From: Cupriavidus sp.
GTDB lineage: Bacteria > Pseudomonadota > Gammaproteobacteria > Burkholderiales > Burkholderiaceae
Assembly (NCBI GenBank): GCA_013362725.1
Contig: JABFVP010000095.1
Span: 1-5,459 of the forward strand
Length of the DNA stretch: 5,459 nucleotides
Direction: 5' to 3'
Under the pieces are notes generated by a model, which worked only from the letters and a program-made list of their open reading frames with translations, was not told the origin of the DNA and did no database searches. Both the position numbers and the translations under genes were made by a program. This document shows, piece by piece, positions 1 through 5,184 of this stretch. Within the stretch, counting starts at the first letter, position 1; each line of letters opens with the position of its first letter.

Positions 1-30
1 ACGGGCGGGAAGGGTATCGCGATCGGTCAT
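1..30 (-). CDS. Start of an unidentified gene, cut by the left edge
   Basis: Only the first ten codons are present, reading MTDRDTLPAR on the minus strand, and the frame is open to the edge. The ATG is preceded by GGAGG with a seven-base spacer, a strong ribosome binding site. It lies 14 bases after the stop of the YdcH-family gene in the same direction, so the two are probably co-transcribed. Ten residues are too few to name a family. The good ribosome binding site and operon-like spacing are the only reasons for calling a gene. Confidence 0.6.
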   Translation of the reverse strand, partial: MTDRDTLPAR

Positions 31-44
31 CTGCGCGCCTCCGG

Positions 45-260
45 TCAGGCGGTGGTGCGGCGCAGGATCTGGTAGAGCTGGTCCTTGAGCAGCAGCTTCT
101 CCTTTTTCAGTCGCTCGATCTCGAAGGTGGACGCCGGCACCAGGCCCGCCTCCATGTTGTGGATTTCCTGGTCGAGCGTATTGTGCCGGTGGAACAGCCG
201 CGCAAAGCGGGCGTCCTGCGTTTTTAGGGCGGTGATCTGTTCGCGGTATTCGGGAAACAT
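45..260 (-). CDS. YdcH/DUF465 family small protein
   Basis: This 71-residue protein belongs to the YdcH (DUF465) family, whose biochemical role is unknown. It begins MFPEYREQI and contains FHRHNTLDQEI (about residues 23-33) and ERLKKEKLLLKDQLYQIL (about 49-66). These match the pattern I know from E. coli YdcH (MFPEYR, then HNKLDHEI, then KKQKLQLKDE). The whole chain looks like two charged amphipathic helices, that is, a short helical hairpin or coiled coil with no signal peptide or membrane segment. The frame is open 18 codons further upstream. The internal ATG at 258-260 is chosen because it has an AGGAG ribosome binding site and matches the family N-terminus and usual length of about 70 residues. 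A terminator behind suhB implies its own promoter, but I found no convincing one. Family assignment is firm; function is not known. Confidence 0.9.
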   Translation of the reverse strand: MFPEYREQITALKTQDARFARLFHRHNTLDQEIHNMEAGLVPASTFEIERLKKEKLLLKDQLYQILRRTTA

Positions 261-265
261 GCTGG

Positions 266-272
266 CTCTCCT
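266..272 (-). promoter_or_regulatory. Ribosome binding site of the YdcH-family gene
   Basis: On the minus strand this reads AGGAGAG, with the GGAG core seven bases before the ATG at 258-260. It decides the start codon in favour of the internal ATG over the upstream in-frame ATG at 312-314. Confidence 0.7.
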
Positions 273-373
273 GTGGCTGGATCCGCGCGCACATGGCGTG
301 GCGCATGGATTCATTCTGGTGAGCGCAGGGCGGCCGGGCCTTGACCAGGATCATGGCTCGCCGGGGAATGAGA

Positions 374-411
374 CGGGGCCGCAATCCGGGACGCACGAGC
401 ATGCGGCCCCG
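374..411. repeat. 10-bp inverted repeat next to the suhB terminator
   Basis: The arms 374-383 (CGGGGCCGCA) and 402-411 (TGCGGCCCCG) are perfect reverse complements separated by 18 bases. In the minus-strand transcript this second hairpin follows directly after the U-rich tract of the suhB terminator. It is not itself followed by a T run. It could be a backup structure stabilising the 3' end, an operator in front of the YdcH-family gene, or chance in GC-rich DNA. Confidence 0.4.
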
Positions 412-445
412 GAAAAACAAACGCCCGCCGGGGTGCGGCGGGCGT
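412..445 (-). terminator. Intrinsic terminator downstream of suhB
   Basis: Read on the minus strand, a perfect 10-bp GC-rich stem (arms 436-445 and 421-430) with a 5-base loop is followed at once by TTGTTTTT. This is a textbook rho-independent terminator. It starts 36 bases after the suhB stop codon, so it should end the suhB transcript and separate suhB from the YdcH-family gene. Confidence 0.85.
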
Positions 446-481
446 GCTTGCTGGCATGGCCGCTCAGGCCATCTGCCAGCG

Positions 482-1315
482 TCAGGCGGCGCTGGGCTTG
501 GCGCTGGGTTTGGTGTTGTCCAGCGAGTACGGCGACAGCAGGCGCACCATCTGCGCAAAGGCCTTCGGGTTGCCGGCCAGCACTTCGCCCTGTTCCAGCT
601 GGCGCGGCTCGCCGGCGTAGTTGCCGACCAGGCCGCCCGACTCGGTGATCAGCAGCATGCCGGCGGCCATGTCCCACGGCTGCAGGCCGCGCTCGAAGAA
701 GCCGTCGAGGCGGCCGCAGGCGACGTAGGCCAGGTCCAGCGCGGCGGCGCCCGGGCGGCGCAGGCCGGCGCAGCTGCGCGTCATCAGCGCGAAGATCTCG
801 AGGTACTCTTCCACGCCTTCCAGGTCACGGAAGGGGAAGCCGGTGCCGATCAGGCAGTCGGCCAGCTTGTCGCGGCGGGTGACGCGGATGCGGCGGTTGT
901 TGAGGAAGGCGCCGGCGCCCTTGGTGGCGGTGAACAGCTCGTCGCGGGTCGGGTCGTAGACCACTGCCTGCACCGGCGTGCCGCGGTGCAGCTGGGCGAT
1001 CGAGACCGCGTATTGCGGGAAGCCGTGGATGAAGTTGGTGGTGCCGTCGAGCGGGTCGATGACCCAGGTGTATTCGTGGGTGGCTTCTTCTTCGGTCCAG
1101 GACTGGCCGGACTCTTCCGCTAAAATGCCGTGTTCCGGGTAGGCCGTGCGCAGGATCTCGATGATCGCGGCTTCGGCGGCGCGGTCGACCTCGGTAACGA
1201 AATCGTTGTGTTGCTTGCGCGAGACGCGCACCAGATCGACGTCGAGCGACGCGCGGTTGATGATGGATCCCGCCTTGCGGGCCGCCTTGATGGCGATATT
1301 GAGCATCGGATGCAT
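482..1315 (-). CDS. suhB: Inositol monophosphatase family protein SuhB
   Basis: SuhB is a 277-residue Mg2+-dependent phosphatase that hydrolyses inositol-1-phosphate and related sugar phosphates in the cytoplasm. In E. coli it also binds the NusA/NusB/NusE antitermination complex that transcribes and helps fold rRNA, probably its main role. Seen here: the metal site AEES (E67, E68), DPLDGTTNF (about 87-95, with D87 and D90 as metal ligands), and the second aspartate in WDMAAG (D215). No catalytic residue is missing. The N-terminus MHPMLNIA matches E. coli SuhB, and GGAGAG lies just before this ATG, so I reject the open frame running 72 codons further upstream. The protein is about 10 residues longer than the E. 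coli one; the extra is a low-complexity tail (NTKPSAKPSAA). The gene is transcribed alone, divergent from trmJ, and ends in a strong terminator. The gene identity is firm. A role in antitermination here is an inference from E. coli. Confidence 0.95.
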   Translation of the reverse strand: MHPMLNIAIKAARKAGSIINRASLDVDLVRVSRKQHNDFVTEVDRAAEAAIIEILRTAYPEHGILAEESGQSWTEEEATHEYTWVIDPLDGTTNFIHGFPQYAVSIAQLHRGTPVQAVVYDPTRDELFTATKGAGAFLNNRRIRVTRRDKLADCLIGTGFPFRDLEGVEEYLEIFALMTRSCAGLRRPGAAALDLAYVACGRLDGFFERGLQPWDMAAGMLLITESGGLVGNYAGEPRQLEQGEVLAGNPKAFAQMVRLLSPYSLDNTKPSAKPSAA

Positions 1316-1319
1316 GAAT

Positions 1320-1325
1320 CTCTCC
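1320..1325 (-). promoter_or_regulatory. Ribosome binding site of suhB
   Basis: The minus strand reads GGAGAG four bases before the ATG at 1313-1315 (GGAG core six bases away). This supports the MHPMLNIA start over the longer open frame and over the second ATG nine bases downstream. Confidence 0.65.
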
Positions 1326-1398
1326 AGGCCGGCCACGACTGCGCGGCGGGGCGCCAAAGCGCCGCTCGCCCGCTCATGGGCAGCTGACAACACAACGG

Positions 1399-1404
1399 AT
1401 TGTA
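1399..1404 (-). promoter_or_regulatory. Possible -10 element of the suhB promoter
   Basis: The minus strand reads TACAAT, one mismatch from the sigma-70 -10 consensus, within otherwise GC-rich DNA. Transcription from it would give a leader of roughly 75 bases before suhB. No good -35 element is found 16-19 bases upstream, so this is a candidate only. It lies in the only space available for a suhB promoter, between suhB and divergent trmJ. Confidence 0.35.
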
Positions 1405-1518
1405 GAAGAACGTGGGGCGTCGCCGGCCATGTTGCAGGACGCTTCGCAAATGTGTCGCGAACGTCTCGCGGGCATGGATAAACCTGGCGCCGCGCCAAAG
1501 AAGAACCCCGAATTGTAT

Positions 1519-2337
1519 ATGAACCCGGCAATTGATACGAGCCAGACCATCACCTCCACGTCAGGCGGGGATGCCTTCGGCCGCGTGCGCTTCGTGCTGG
1601 TGGAAACCAGCCATCCCGGCAACGTCGGCTCGGTGGCGCGGGCGATCAAGACCATGGGCTTCGGCAGCCTGGTGCTGGTCTCGCCGCGCGAGCCCGAGGT
1701 GCTGCGGCATCCCGATGCCGTGGCCATGGCCAGCGGCGCCGACGACGTGCTGGCCGCCGCCGTGATCGTCGACCAGGTCGACGCGGCGCTGGCTGGCGCT
1801 GCCCTGACCGTGGCCATGACCGCACGCCAGCGCGAGTTCGGACCGCCGCGGCTGCTGCCGCGCGCCGCCGCCGCGCGCGCGCGCCAGACCTTGGGCAGCA
1901 GCGGCGACGTGGCATTCGTGTTCGGCAACGAGCGCTATGGCCTGCCCAACGAGGTGGTGGAACGCTGCAACGCGGTGACCCATATCCCGGCCAATCCCGC
2001 TTATGCGTCGCTGAACCTGGCGCAGGCGGTGCAGCTGGTCGCCTACGAGATGCGGCTGACGCTGCTGGAGGCCGCCCCGGACGCGGGCGCCAATATCGGC
2101 TATGCTGGCGAGCCGGCCACGGCCGAACAGGTCGAGGCCATGTTCGGCCACCTGCAGGCCGGACTCGAGGCGATCGGCTTTCTCGATCCATCCAATCCGC
2201 GCAAGCTGATGACCCGGCTGCGCCGCCTGCTGGCGCGCAGCGGCCTCGAGCGCGAGGAAGTGAACATCCTGCGCGGCATCGCCAAGCACATGCTGATCGC
2301 CGCGCAGAACCCGTCTGGCCCGCAGGCCGACCGGTGA
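1519..2337 (+). CDS. trmJ: tRNA (cytidine/uridine-32 2'-O) methyltransferase TrmJ
   Basis: TrmJ is a SPOUT-class enzyme that uses S-adenosylmethionine to methylate the 2'-O of nucleotide 32 in the tRNA anticodon loop. The 272-residue protein shows the three SpoU motifs in order. Motif 1 is SHPGNVGSVARA (31-42, with the conserved Arg at 41). Motif 2 is FVFGNERYGLPNE (133-145, with Glu138). Motif 3 is IPANPAYASLNLAQA (156-170). Motifs 2 and 3 form the trefoil knot that binds the cofactor. A C-terminal extension (about 200-265) containing FLDPSNPRKLMTRLRRLL is typical of TrmJ rather than other SpoU enzymes. The frame is open from 1429. I chose the ATG at 1519 because codons 1429-1518 often end in A or T, unlike the GC-ending codons after it, and because homologues begin shortly before the RVRFVLVE strand. 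The ribosome binding site is poor, so ATG 1450 or 1474 cannot be excluded. Divergence from suhB and proximity to cysE match the order I know from Pseudomonas. Confidence 0.93.
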   Translation: MNPAIDTSQTITSTSGGDAFGRVRFVLVETSHPGNVGSVARAIKTMGFGSLVLVSPREPEVLRHPDAVAMASGADDVLAAAVIVDQVDAALAGAALTVAMTARQREFGPPRLLPRAAAARARQTLGSSGDVAFVFGNERYGLPNEVVERCNAVTHIPANPAYASLNLAQAVQLVAYEMRLTLLEAAPDAGANIGYAGEPATAEQVEAMFGHLQAGLEAIGFLDPSNPRKLMTRLRRLLARSGLEREEVNILRGIAKHMLIAAQNPSGPQADR

Positions 2338-2503
2338 CAGGAGCAAAGGACTGTGGCAGCAACCCGTAGCGATGTGATGTGGGACCGGAACGGTGCATGC
2401 CGAGGCGGCGTGGCCAGGGGTCCCGTCGCCGCGGGTGGGCGCAGGCCCGGTCGATGTTGATCGCAGCATCGCAGCAATGTCCCTGGCGGATCAGGGGCCA
2501 AAC

Positions 2504-2527
2504 GCCGGCGCCGCAAGGCGCGCCGGC
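2504..2527. repeat. 8-bp inverted repeat upstream of cysE
   Basis: GCCGGCGC (2504-2511) and GCGCCGGC (2520-2527) are perfect reverse complements around an 8-base loop. No T run follows on either strand, so it is not a classical terminator. It lies immediately upstream of the candidate -10 hexamer and would cover the -35 position, which would suit an operator, but chance is likely in such GC-rich DNA. Confidence 0.3.
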
Positions 2528-2535
2528 AAATCCCT

Positions 2536-2541
2536 TACACT
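2536..2541 (+). promoter_or_regulatory. Possible -10 element for cysE
   Basis: TACACT, in the context CCCTTACACTCC, matches four of six sigma-70 -10 bases and is one of few AT-containing spots in the gap. There is no recognisable -35 hexamer at the right distance. If real, it would give cysE a leader of about 90 bases that contains the 2601-2634 hairpin. Confidence 0.3.
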
Positions 2542-2600
2542 CCTGATCCTCTTCACCGGCCCCCGACCGCGCCGGCGACCCCGCCCCGGGCCCTGGCCCG

Positions 2601-2634
2601 CGTGTCGTGGCGCACGGCGCGGCACCACGACACG
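2601..2634 (+). promoter_or_regulatory. Hairpin in the cysE translation start region
   Basis: CGTGTCGTGG (2601-2610) and CCACGACACG (2625-2634) pair perfectly over 10 bp around a 14-base loop, and the stem ends six bases before the cysE ATG. No purine-rich ribosome binding site is visible, so the stem occupies the space where ribosomes would bind. A tight GC palindrome (2587-2600) lies right before it. The pairing is seen directly; a role in controlling cysE translation is inferred. Confidence 0.45.
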
Positions 2635-2640
2635 ACCAAG

Positions 2641-3384
2641 ATGTTCTCTCGCCTGAAGGAAGATATCGACACCATCATGCTGCGCGATCCCGCCGCGCGC
2701 AGCCGCTTGGAAGTCCTGACCTGCTATCCGGGCCTGCACGCCGTGCTGCTGCACCGGCTCGCACACGCGTGCTGGCGCGCGGGCTGGCACTGGCTGGGCC
2801 GCTGGATTTCGCACTGGTCGCGCTTCTTCACCGGCATCGAGATCCATCCGGCGGCGACGCTGGGCCGGCGCGTGTTTATCGACCACGGCATGGGCGTGGT
2901 CATCGGCGAGACCGCGCAGATCGGCGACGACTGCACCATCTACCAGGGCGTGACGCTGGGCGGCACGTCGCTGTACAAGGGCCAGAAGCGGCATCCGACC
3001 CTTGGTGTCGGCGTGGTGGTCAGCGCGGGCGCCAAGGTGCTGGGCGGATTCGAGGTGGGCGACGGCGCGCGCGTGGGCTCCAACGCGGTGGTGCTCAAGC
3101 CGGTGCCGGCGGGCGCGACCGCGGTCGGCATTCCGGCCCGCATCATCCTGCCGGATGCGCCGTCGGTGCAGCAGGGGGCCAGGCAGGAGTTCTCGGCCTA
3201 CGGCATCACGCCCAACGCGGACGACCCGGTGTCGCTGGCGCTCAAGAGCCTGATCGACAATGCCGCGCTCCAGCACGACCGCATCGAGGCCGTGCTGGCC
3301 GCGCTCGACCGGCTTGGCGAACACCTGGAAAACACGCCGAACGACCCGTTCGATGCCAGCGAGCTGCGCAAGCTGATGAAGTAA
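2641..3384 (+). CDS. cysE: Serine O-acetyltransferase CysE
   Basis: CysE transfers acetyl from acetyl-CoA to L-serine, making O-acetylserine, the first step of cysteine synthesis. The 247-residue protein has a short helical N-terminal part (1-65, including RDPAAR). A left-handed beta-helix of hexapeptide repeats follows, starting at IHPAATLG (about 69) and running to GIPARII (about 169). The catalytic pair D81-H82 (FIDHGMGVVIGE) and the second histidine H118 (QKRHP) are present, as is the CoA-site segment VTLGGT (104-109). The N-terminal domain is much shorter than the E. coli one, as in the short CysE type. The C-terminus adds about 70 residues that look helical (around 195-232) and ends in LRKLMK. 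The ATG at 2641 gives the MFSRLKEDI start I expect for this group. A GTG 13 codons earlier lies inside a hairpin arm and is disfavoured. No good ribosome binding site is visible. The gene is convergent with lpxH. Confidence 0.95.
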   Translation: MFSRLKEDIDTIMLRDPAARSRLEVLTCYPGLHAVLLHRLAHACWRAGWHWLGRWISHWSRFFTGIEIHPAATLGRRVFIDHGMGVVIGETAQIGDDCTIYQGVTLGGTSLYKGQKRHPTLGVGVVVSAGAKVLGGFEVGDGARVGSNAVVLKPVPAGATAVGIPARIILPDAPSVQQGARQEFSAYGITPNADDPVSLALKSLIDNAALQHDRIEAVLAALDRLGEHLENTPNDPFDASELRKLMK

Positions 3385-3410
3385 CGGTGCGAGCGACGGC
3401 TGGCATCGTT
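3383..3410. terminator. Possible hairpin terminator between convergent cysE and lpxH
   Basis: AACGGTGC (3383-3390) pairs with GCATCGTT (3403-3410), giving eight pairs with one G-U. Inside it AGC and GCT (3392-3394, 3399-3401) add three pairs around a GACG tetraloop. The structure spans exactly the gap between the two stop codons. Neither strand has a T run after it, so it would be a weak or rho-assisted end, or chance. On the minus strand the G-U becomes an A-C mismatch. Confidence 0.35.
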
Positions 3411-4207
3411 CAGTCGGTCTGCGGCAGCAGCCGGAAACCGTCGCGGTCCAGCTGCAGCACCGCGGCGCGCGGATGCGCGCCATCCAGGTCCCAGTCGGTC
3501 AGCACCCAGCGCACGCCCGCGCCTTCTTCGTGGCGGGCCGGGCGATGGGTATGGCCATGGACCAGCAGCGACGCGCCAGCGGCGCCCAGCAACTCGGCCG
3601 CCGCCGCGGGGGCCACATCACCATAGACCACCGGTACCGCCGCGCCGGCGCTGCGTTGCCTGGCGCGGTTGCCTTCGCTGTCCGCGCGCAGCTTGCGGGC
3701 GACGGCCAGGCGCGCGCGCAGCGGCAGCGCCAGGAACACGCGCTGCACCCAGCGCTTGCGGGTCCAGCGGCGAAAGCGGTTGTAGCGTTCGTCGTCGATG
3801 CAGAGCATGTCGCCGTGGCTCAGCACCACGCGCTGGCCGGCGCAGTGGATCACGGTGGGGTCGGGCAGCAGCGTGGCGCCGGCGGTGCCGGCGAAGCGCC
3901 GTCCCAGCAGGAAGTCGCGGTTGCCGTGCATCAGGTACACCGCCACGCCGTGCGCGGCCAATGCGCGCAGCGCCAGCGCCACGCGTTGCGCGAACGGCGC
4001 CTCGGTTTCTTCGTCGCCGACCCAGAATTCAAAGAAGTCGCCCAGGATAAACAGCGCGCGCGCCTGCGTGGCGGCGCGCTCGAGCGTGCGCTCGAAGGCC
4101 GCCAGCGTGCGCGGCATGCCGGGCGTGAGATGCAGGTCTGAAATGAACCACGCCGGCGCCTGTACCTCGAGGGGACCGGCCACCGGCGTGTGGGAGATTG
4201 CGGTCAT
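3410..4207 (-). CDS. lpxH: UDP-2,3-diacylglucosamine diphosphatase LpxH
   Basis: LpxH hydrolyses UDP-2,3-diacylglucosamine to lipid X and UMP at the cytoplasmic face of the inner membrane, the fourth step of lipid A synthesis. The 265-residue protein is a calcineurin-like metallophosphoesterase with every metal-site motif. These are SDLHL (23-27, D24 and H26), ILGDFFEFWVGDE (54-66, D57), MHGNRD (93-98, N96 and R97), LSHGD (129-133, H131) and VHGHTHRPA (217-225, H218 and H220). The insert between motifs 4 and 5 is Arg-rich (about 141-184), as expected for the lid that binds acyl chains and membrane. The ATG at 4207 leaves 20 residues before the first beta strand, somewhat more than in E. coli. 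It has no clear ribosome binding site. It lies downstream of ppiA and ppiB in the same direction, but a terminator-like hairpin intervenes. The adjacent ppiB-lpxH pair also exists in E. coli. Confidence 0.95.
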   Translation of the reverse strand: MTAISHTPVAGPLEVQAPAWFISDLHLTPGMPRTLAAFERTLERAATQARALFILGDFFEFWVGDEETEAPFAQRVALALRALAAHGVAVYLMHGNRDFLLGRRFAGTAGATLLPDPTVIHCAGQRVVLSHGDMLCIDDERYNRFRRWTRKRWVQRVFLALPLRARLAVARKLRADSEGNRARQRSAGAAVPVVYGDVAPAAAAELLGAAGASLLVHGHTHRPARHEEGAGVRWVLTDWDLDGAHPRAAVLQLDRDGFRLLPQTD

Positions 4208-4222
4208 GCGTGGTGTCGGGAG

Positions 4223-4246
4223 AAAAAGGCCGGCACGCAGGCCGGC
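4223..4246 (-). terminator. Terminator or attenuator between ppiB and lpxH
   Basis: On the minus strand GCCGGC (4246-4241), a 6-base loop, GCCGGC (4234-4229) and then CTTTTTCTC form a short all-GC stem with a T tract, an intrinsic-terminator shape. It lies 39 bases after the ppiB stop, but its T tract ends only about 15 bases before the lpxH ATG. That leaves no room for a downstream promoter, so it may act as a partial terminator lowering lpxH expression. Two copies of GCCGGCACGC (4229-4238, 4241-4250) create the palindrome. Confidence 0.55.
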
Positions 4247-4285
4247 ACGCGCGCGCGCACGGTACCGCAATCGGCAGGCATCAGT

Positions 4286-4786
4286 TTATTCGACGACGAC
4301 GGCCTTCTCGATCACGACGTCTTCCAGCGGCACGTCCTGGTGGAAGCCCGAGCTGCCGGTGCGCACGCCCTTGATCTGCTCGACCACGTCGGTGCCGTCG
4401 ACCACCTTGCCGAACACGGCATAGCCGAAGCCCTGCGGGGTCGGCGACGAGAAGTTGAGGAAGTCGTTGTCGACCACGTTGATGAAGAACTGCGCGGTGG
4501 CCGAGTGCGGCGCATTGGTGCGCGCCATCGCCACGGTGTAGCGGTCGTTCTTCAGGCCGTTGCCGGCTTCGTTCTCGATCGGGGCGTCGGTGTCCTTCTG
4601 CTTCATGCCGGGCTCGAAGCCGCCGCCCTGGATCATGAAGTTCTTGATCACGCGGTGGAAGATGGTGTTGTCGTAGTGGCCCTTGCGGACATACGACAGG
4701 AAGTTCTCCACCGTTTTCGGGGCCTTCTCGGCGTCGAGTTCCAGGGTGATCACACCCTTGTTGGTCTGCAGCTGTACCTTGGACAT
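4286..4786 (-). CDS. ppiB: Cytoplasmic peptidyl-prolyl cis-trans isomerase B (cyclophilin)
   Basis: PpiB speeds cis-trans isomerisation of Xaa-proline bonds during protein folding. The 166-residue protein is a single cyclophilin domain without signal peptide. It shows FHRVIKNFMIQGGGF (43-57), with the catalytic Arg45 plus F50 and Q53, then VAMART (85-90), SATAQFFINVVDN (95-107) and GYAVFGKV (121-128). The sequence is close to what I know of E. coli PpiB. F120 replaces the tryptophan found at that point in E. coli PpiB, which usually goes with low cyclosporin affinity. The start has AGAGGA seven bases upstream. Its start codon lies 22 bases after the stop of ppiA, so both are very likely co-transcribed, and lpxH follows. 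The identity is firm; cytoplasmic location is inferred from the missing signal peptide. Confidence 0.95.
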   Translation of the reverse strand: MSKVQLQTNKGVITLELDAEKAPKTVENFLSYVRKGHYDNTIFHRVIKNFMIQGGGFEPGMKQKDTDAPIENEAGNGLKNDRYTVAMARTNAPHSATAQFFINVVDNDFLNFSSPTPQGFGYAVFGKVVDGTDVVEQIKGVRTGSSGFHQDVPLEDVVIEKAVVVE

Positions 4787-5184
4787 GGCGGTTTCCTCTG
4801 TTCGGTAATTATTTGACGACGGTGGCCGACTCGATCACGATCGGCGCGGCCGGCACATTGCGCATCGGGCCGTAGGCGGTGGTCGGCACGGACTTGATCT
4901 TGTCGATCGTGTCCATGCCTTCCACCACCTTGCCGAAGACGGCATAGCCATTGCCGTCCGGCTGCGGGTAGTCGAGATTCGGATTATCCACCACATTGAC
5001 GAAGAACTGCGCGGTGGCCGAATCCGGGTTGCTGGTGCGCGCCATGGCAACCGTGCCGGCCTTGTTCTTCAGGCCGTTGCGGGCTTCCAGCGGGATCGGC
5101 GCGCGCGTGGGCTTTTCCTTCATGTCGCGGTCGAAGCCGCCGCCCTGCACCATGAAGCCGTTGATCACGCGGTGGAAGATGGTG
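4644..5184. repeat. Direct repeats shared by ppiB and ppiA
   Basis: Two blocks are identical between the paralogues: 24 bases at 4644-4667 and 5161-5184, and 21 bases at 4484-4504 and 5001-5021. Both pairs are exactly 517 bases apart. They encode the conserved cyclophilin segments TIFHRVI and TAQFF. The repeats follow from homology of the two genes and are not a mobile element. Confidence 0.7.

Larger units (their letters stand above)
2338..2640. other. 303-base gap between trmJ and cysE
   Basis: This stretch follows the trmJ stop and precedes the cysE ATG. I see no gene in it: the open frames crossing it have no family features and no good ribosome binding site. It holds an 8-bp inverted repeat (2504-2527), a possible -10 hexamer (2536-2541), a compact GC palindrome (2587-2600) and a perfect 10-bp hairpin (2601-2634) ending just before cysE. 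No T-rich terminator follows trmJ. The gap suggests that cysE has its own control region and is not simply read through from trmJ. Confidence 0.6.

Noticed and set aside
341..1123. Long plus-strand open frame opposite suhB
   Set aside because: SuhB has all its metal-site motifs on the minus strand. The plus frame also reads through the suhB terminator and its product is Gly/Ala/Arg-rich without motifs.
1561..2469. Long open frame on the minus strand opposite trmJ
   Set aside because: TrmJ has all SpoU motifs on the plus strand. The antisense product is low-complexity and has no recognisable domain.
2338..2640. Riboswitch or T-box before cysE
   Set aside because: I could find no recognisable conserved riboswitch core or T-box sequence, only simple inverted repeats.
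2393..2656. Small open frame (87 codons) in the trmJ-cysE gap as a possible leader peptide
   Set aside because: It has no convincing ribosome binding site, overlaps the cysE start in another frame, shows no cysteine- or serine-rich attenuator pattern, and has a Pro/Arg-rich composition typical of noncoding GC-rich DNA.
2491..3483. Long open frame on the minus strand opposite cysE
   Set aside because: It lies antisense to a gene with complete catalytic motifs. Its protein is rich in Arg, Ala and His with no family motif, typical of stop-poor antisense frames in GC-rich DNA.
3473..4141. Plus-strand open frame opposite lpxH
   Set aside because: It is antisense to a complete metallophosphoesterase, with a repetitive Gln/Ala/Arg composition and no ribosome binding site.
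4247..4260. Alternating CG run (CGCGCGCGCGC) as a Z-DNA or regulatory element
   Set aside because: Eleven alternating bases are common in such GC-rich genomes; a similar run occurs inside the trmJ coding region near 1870-1884.
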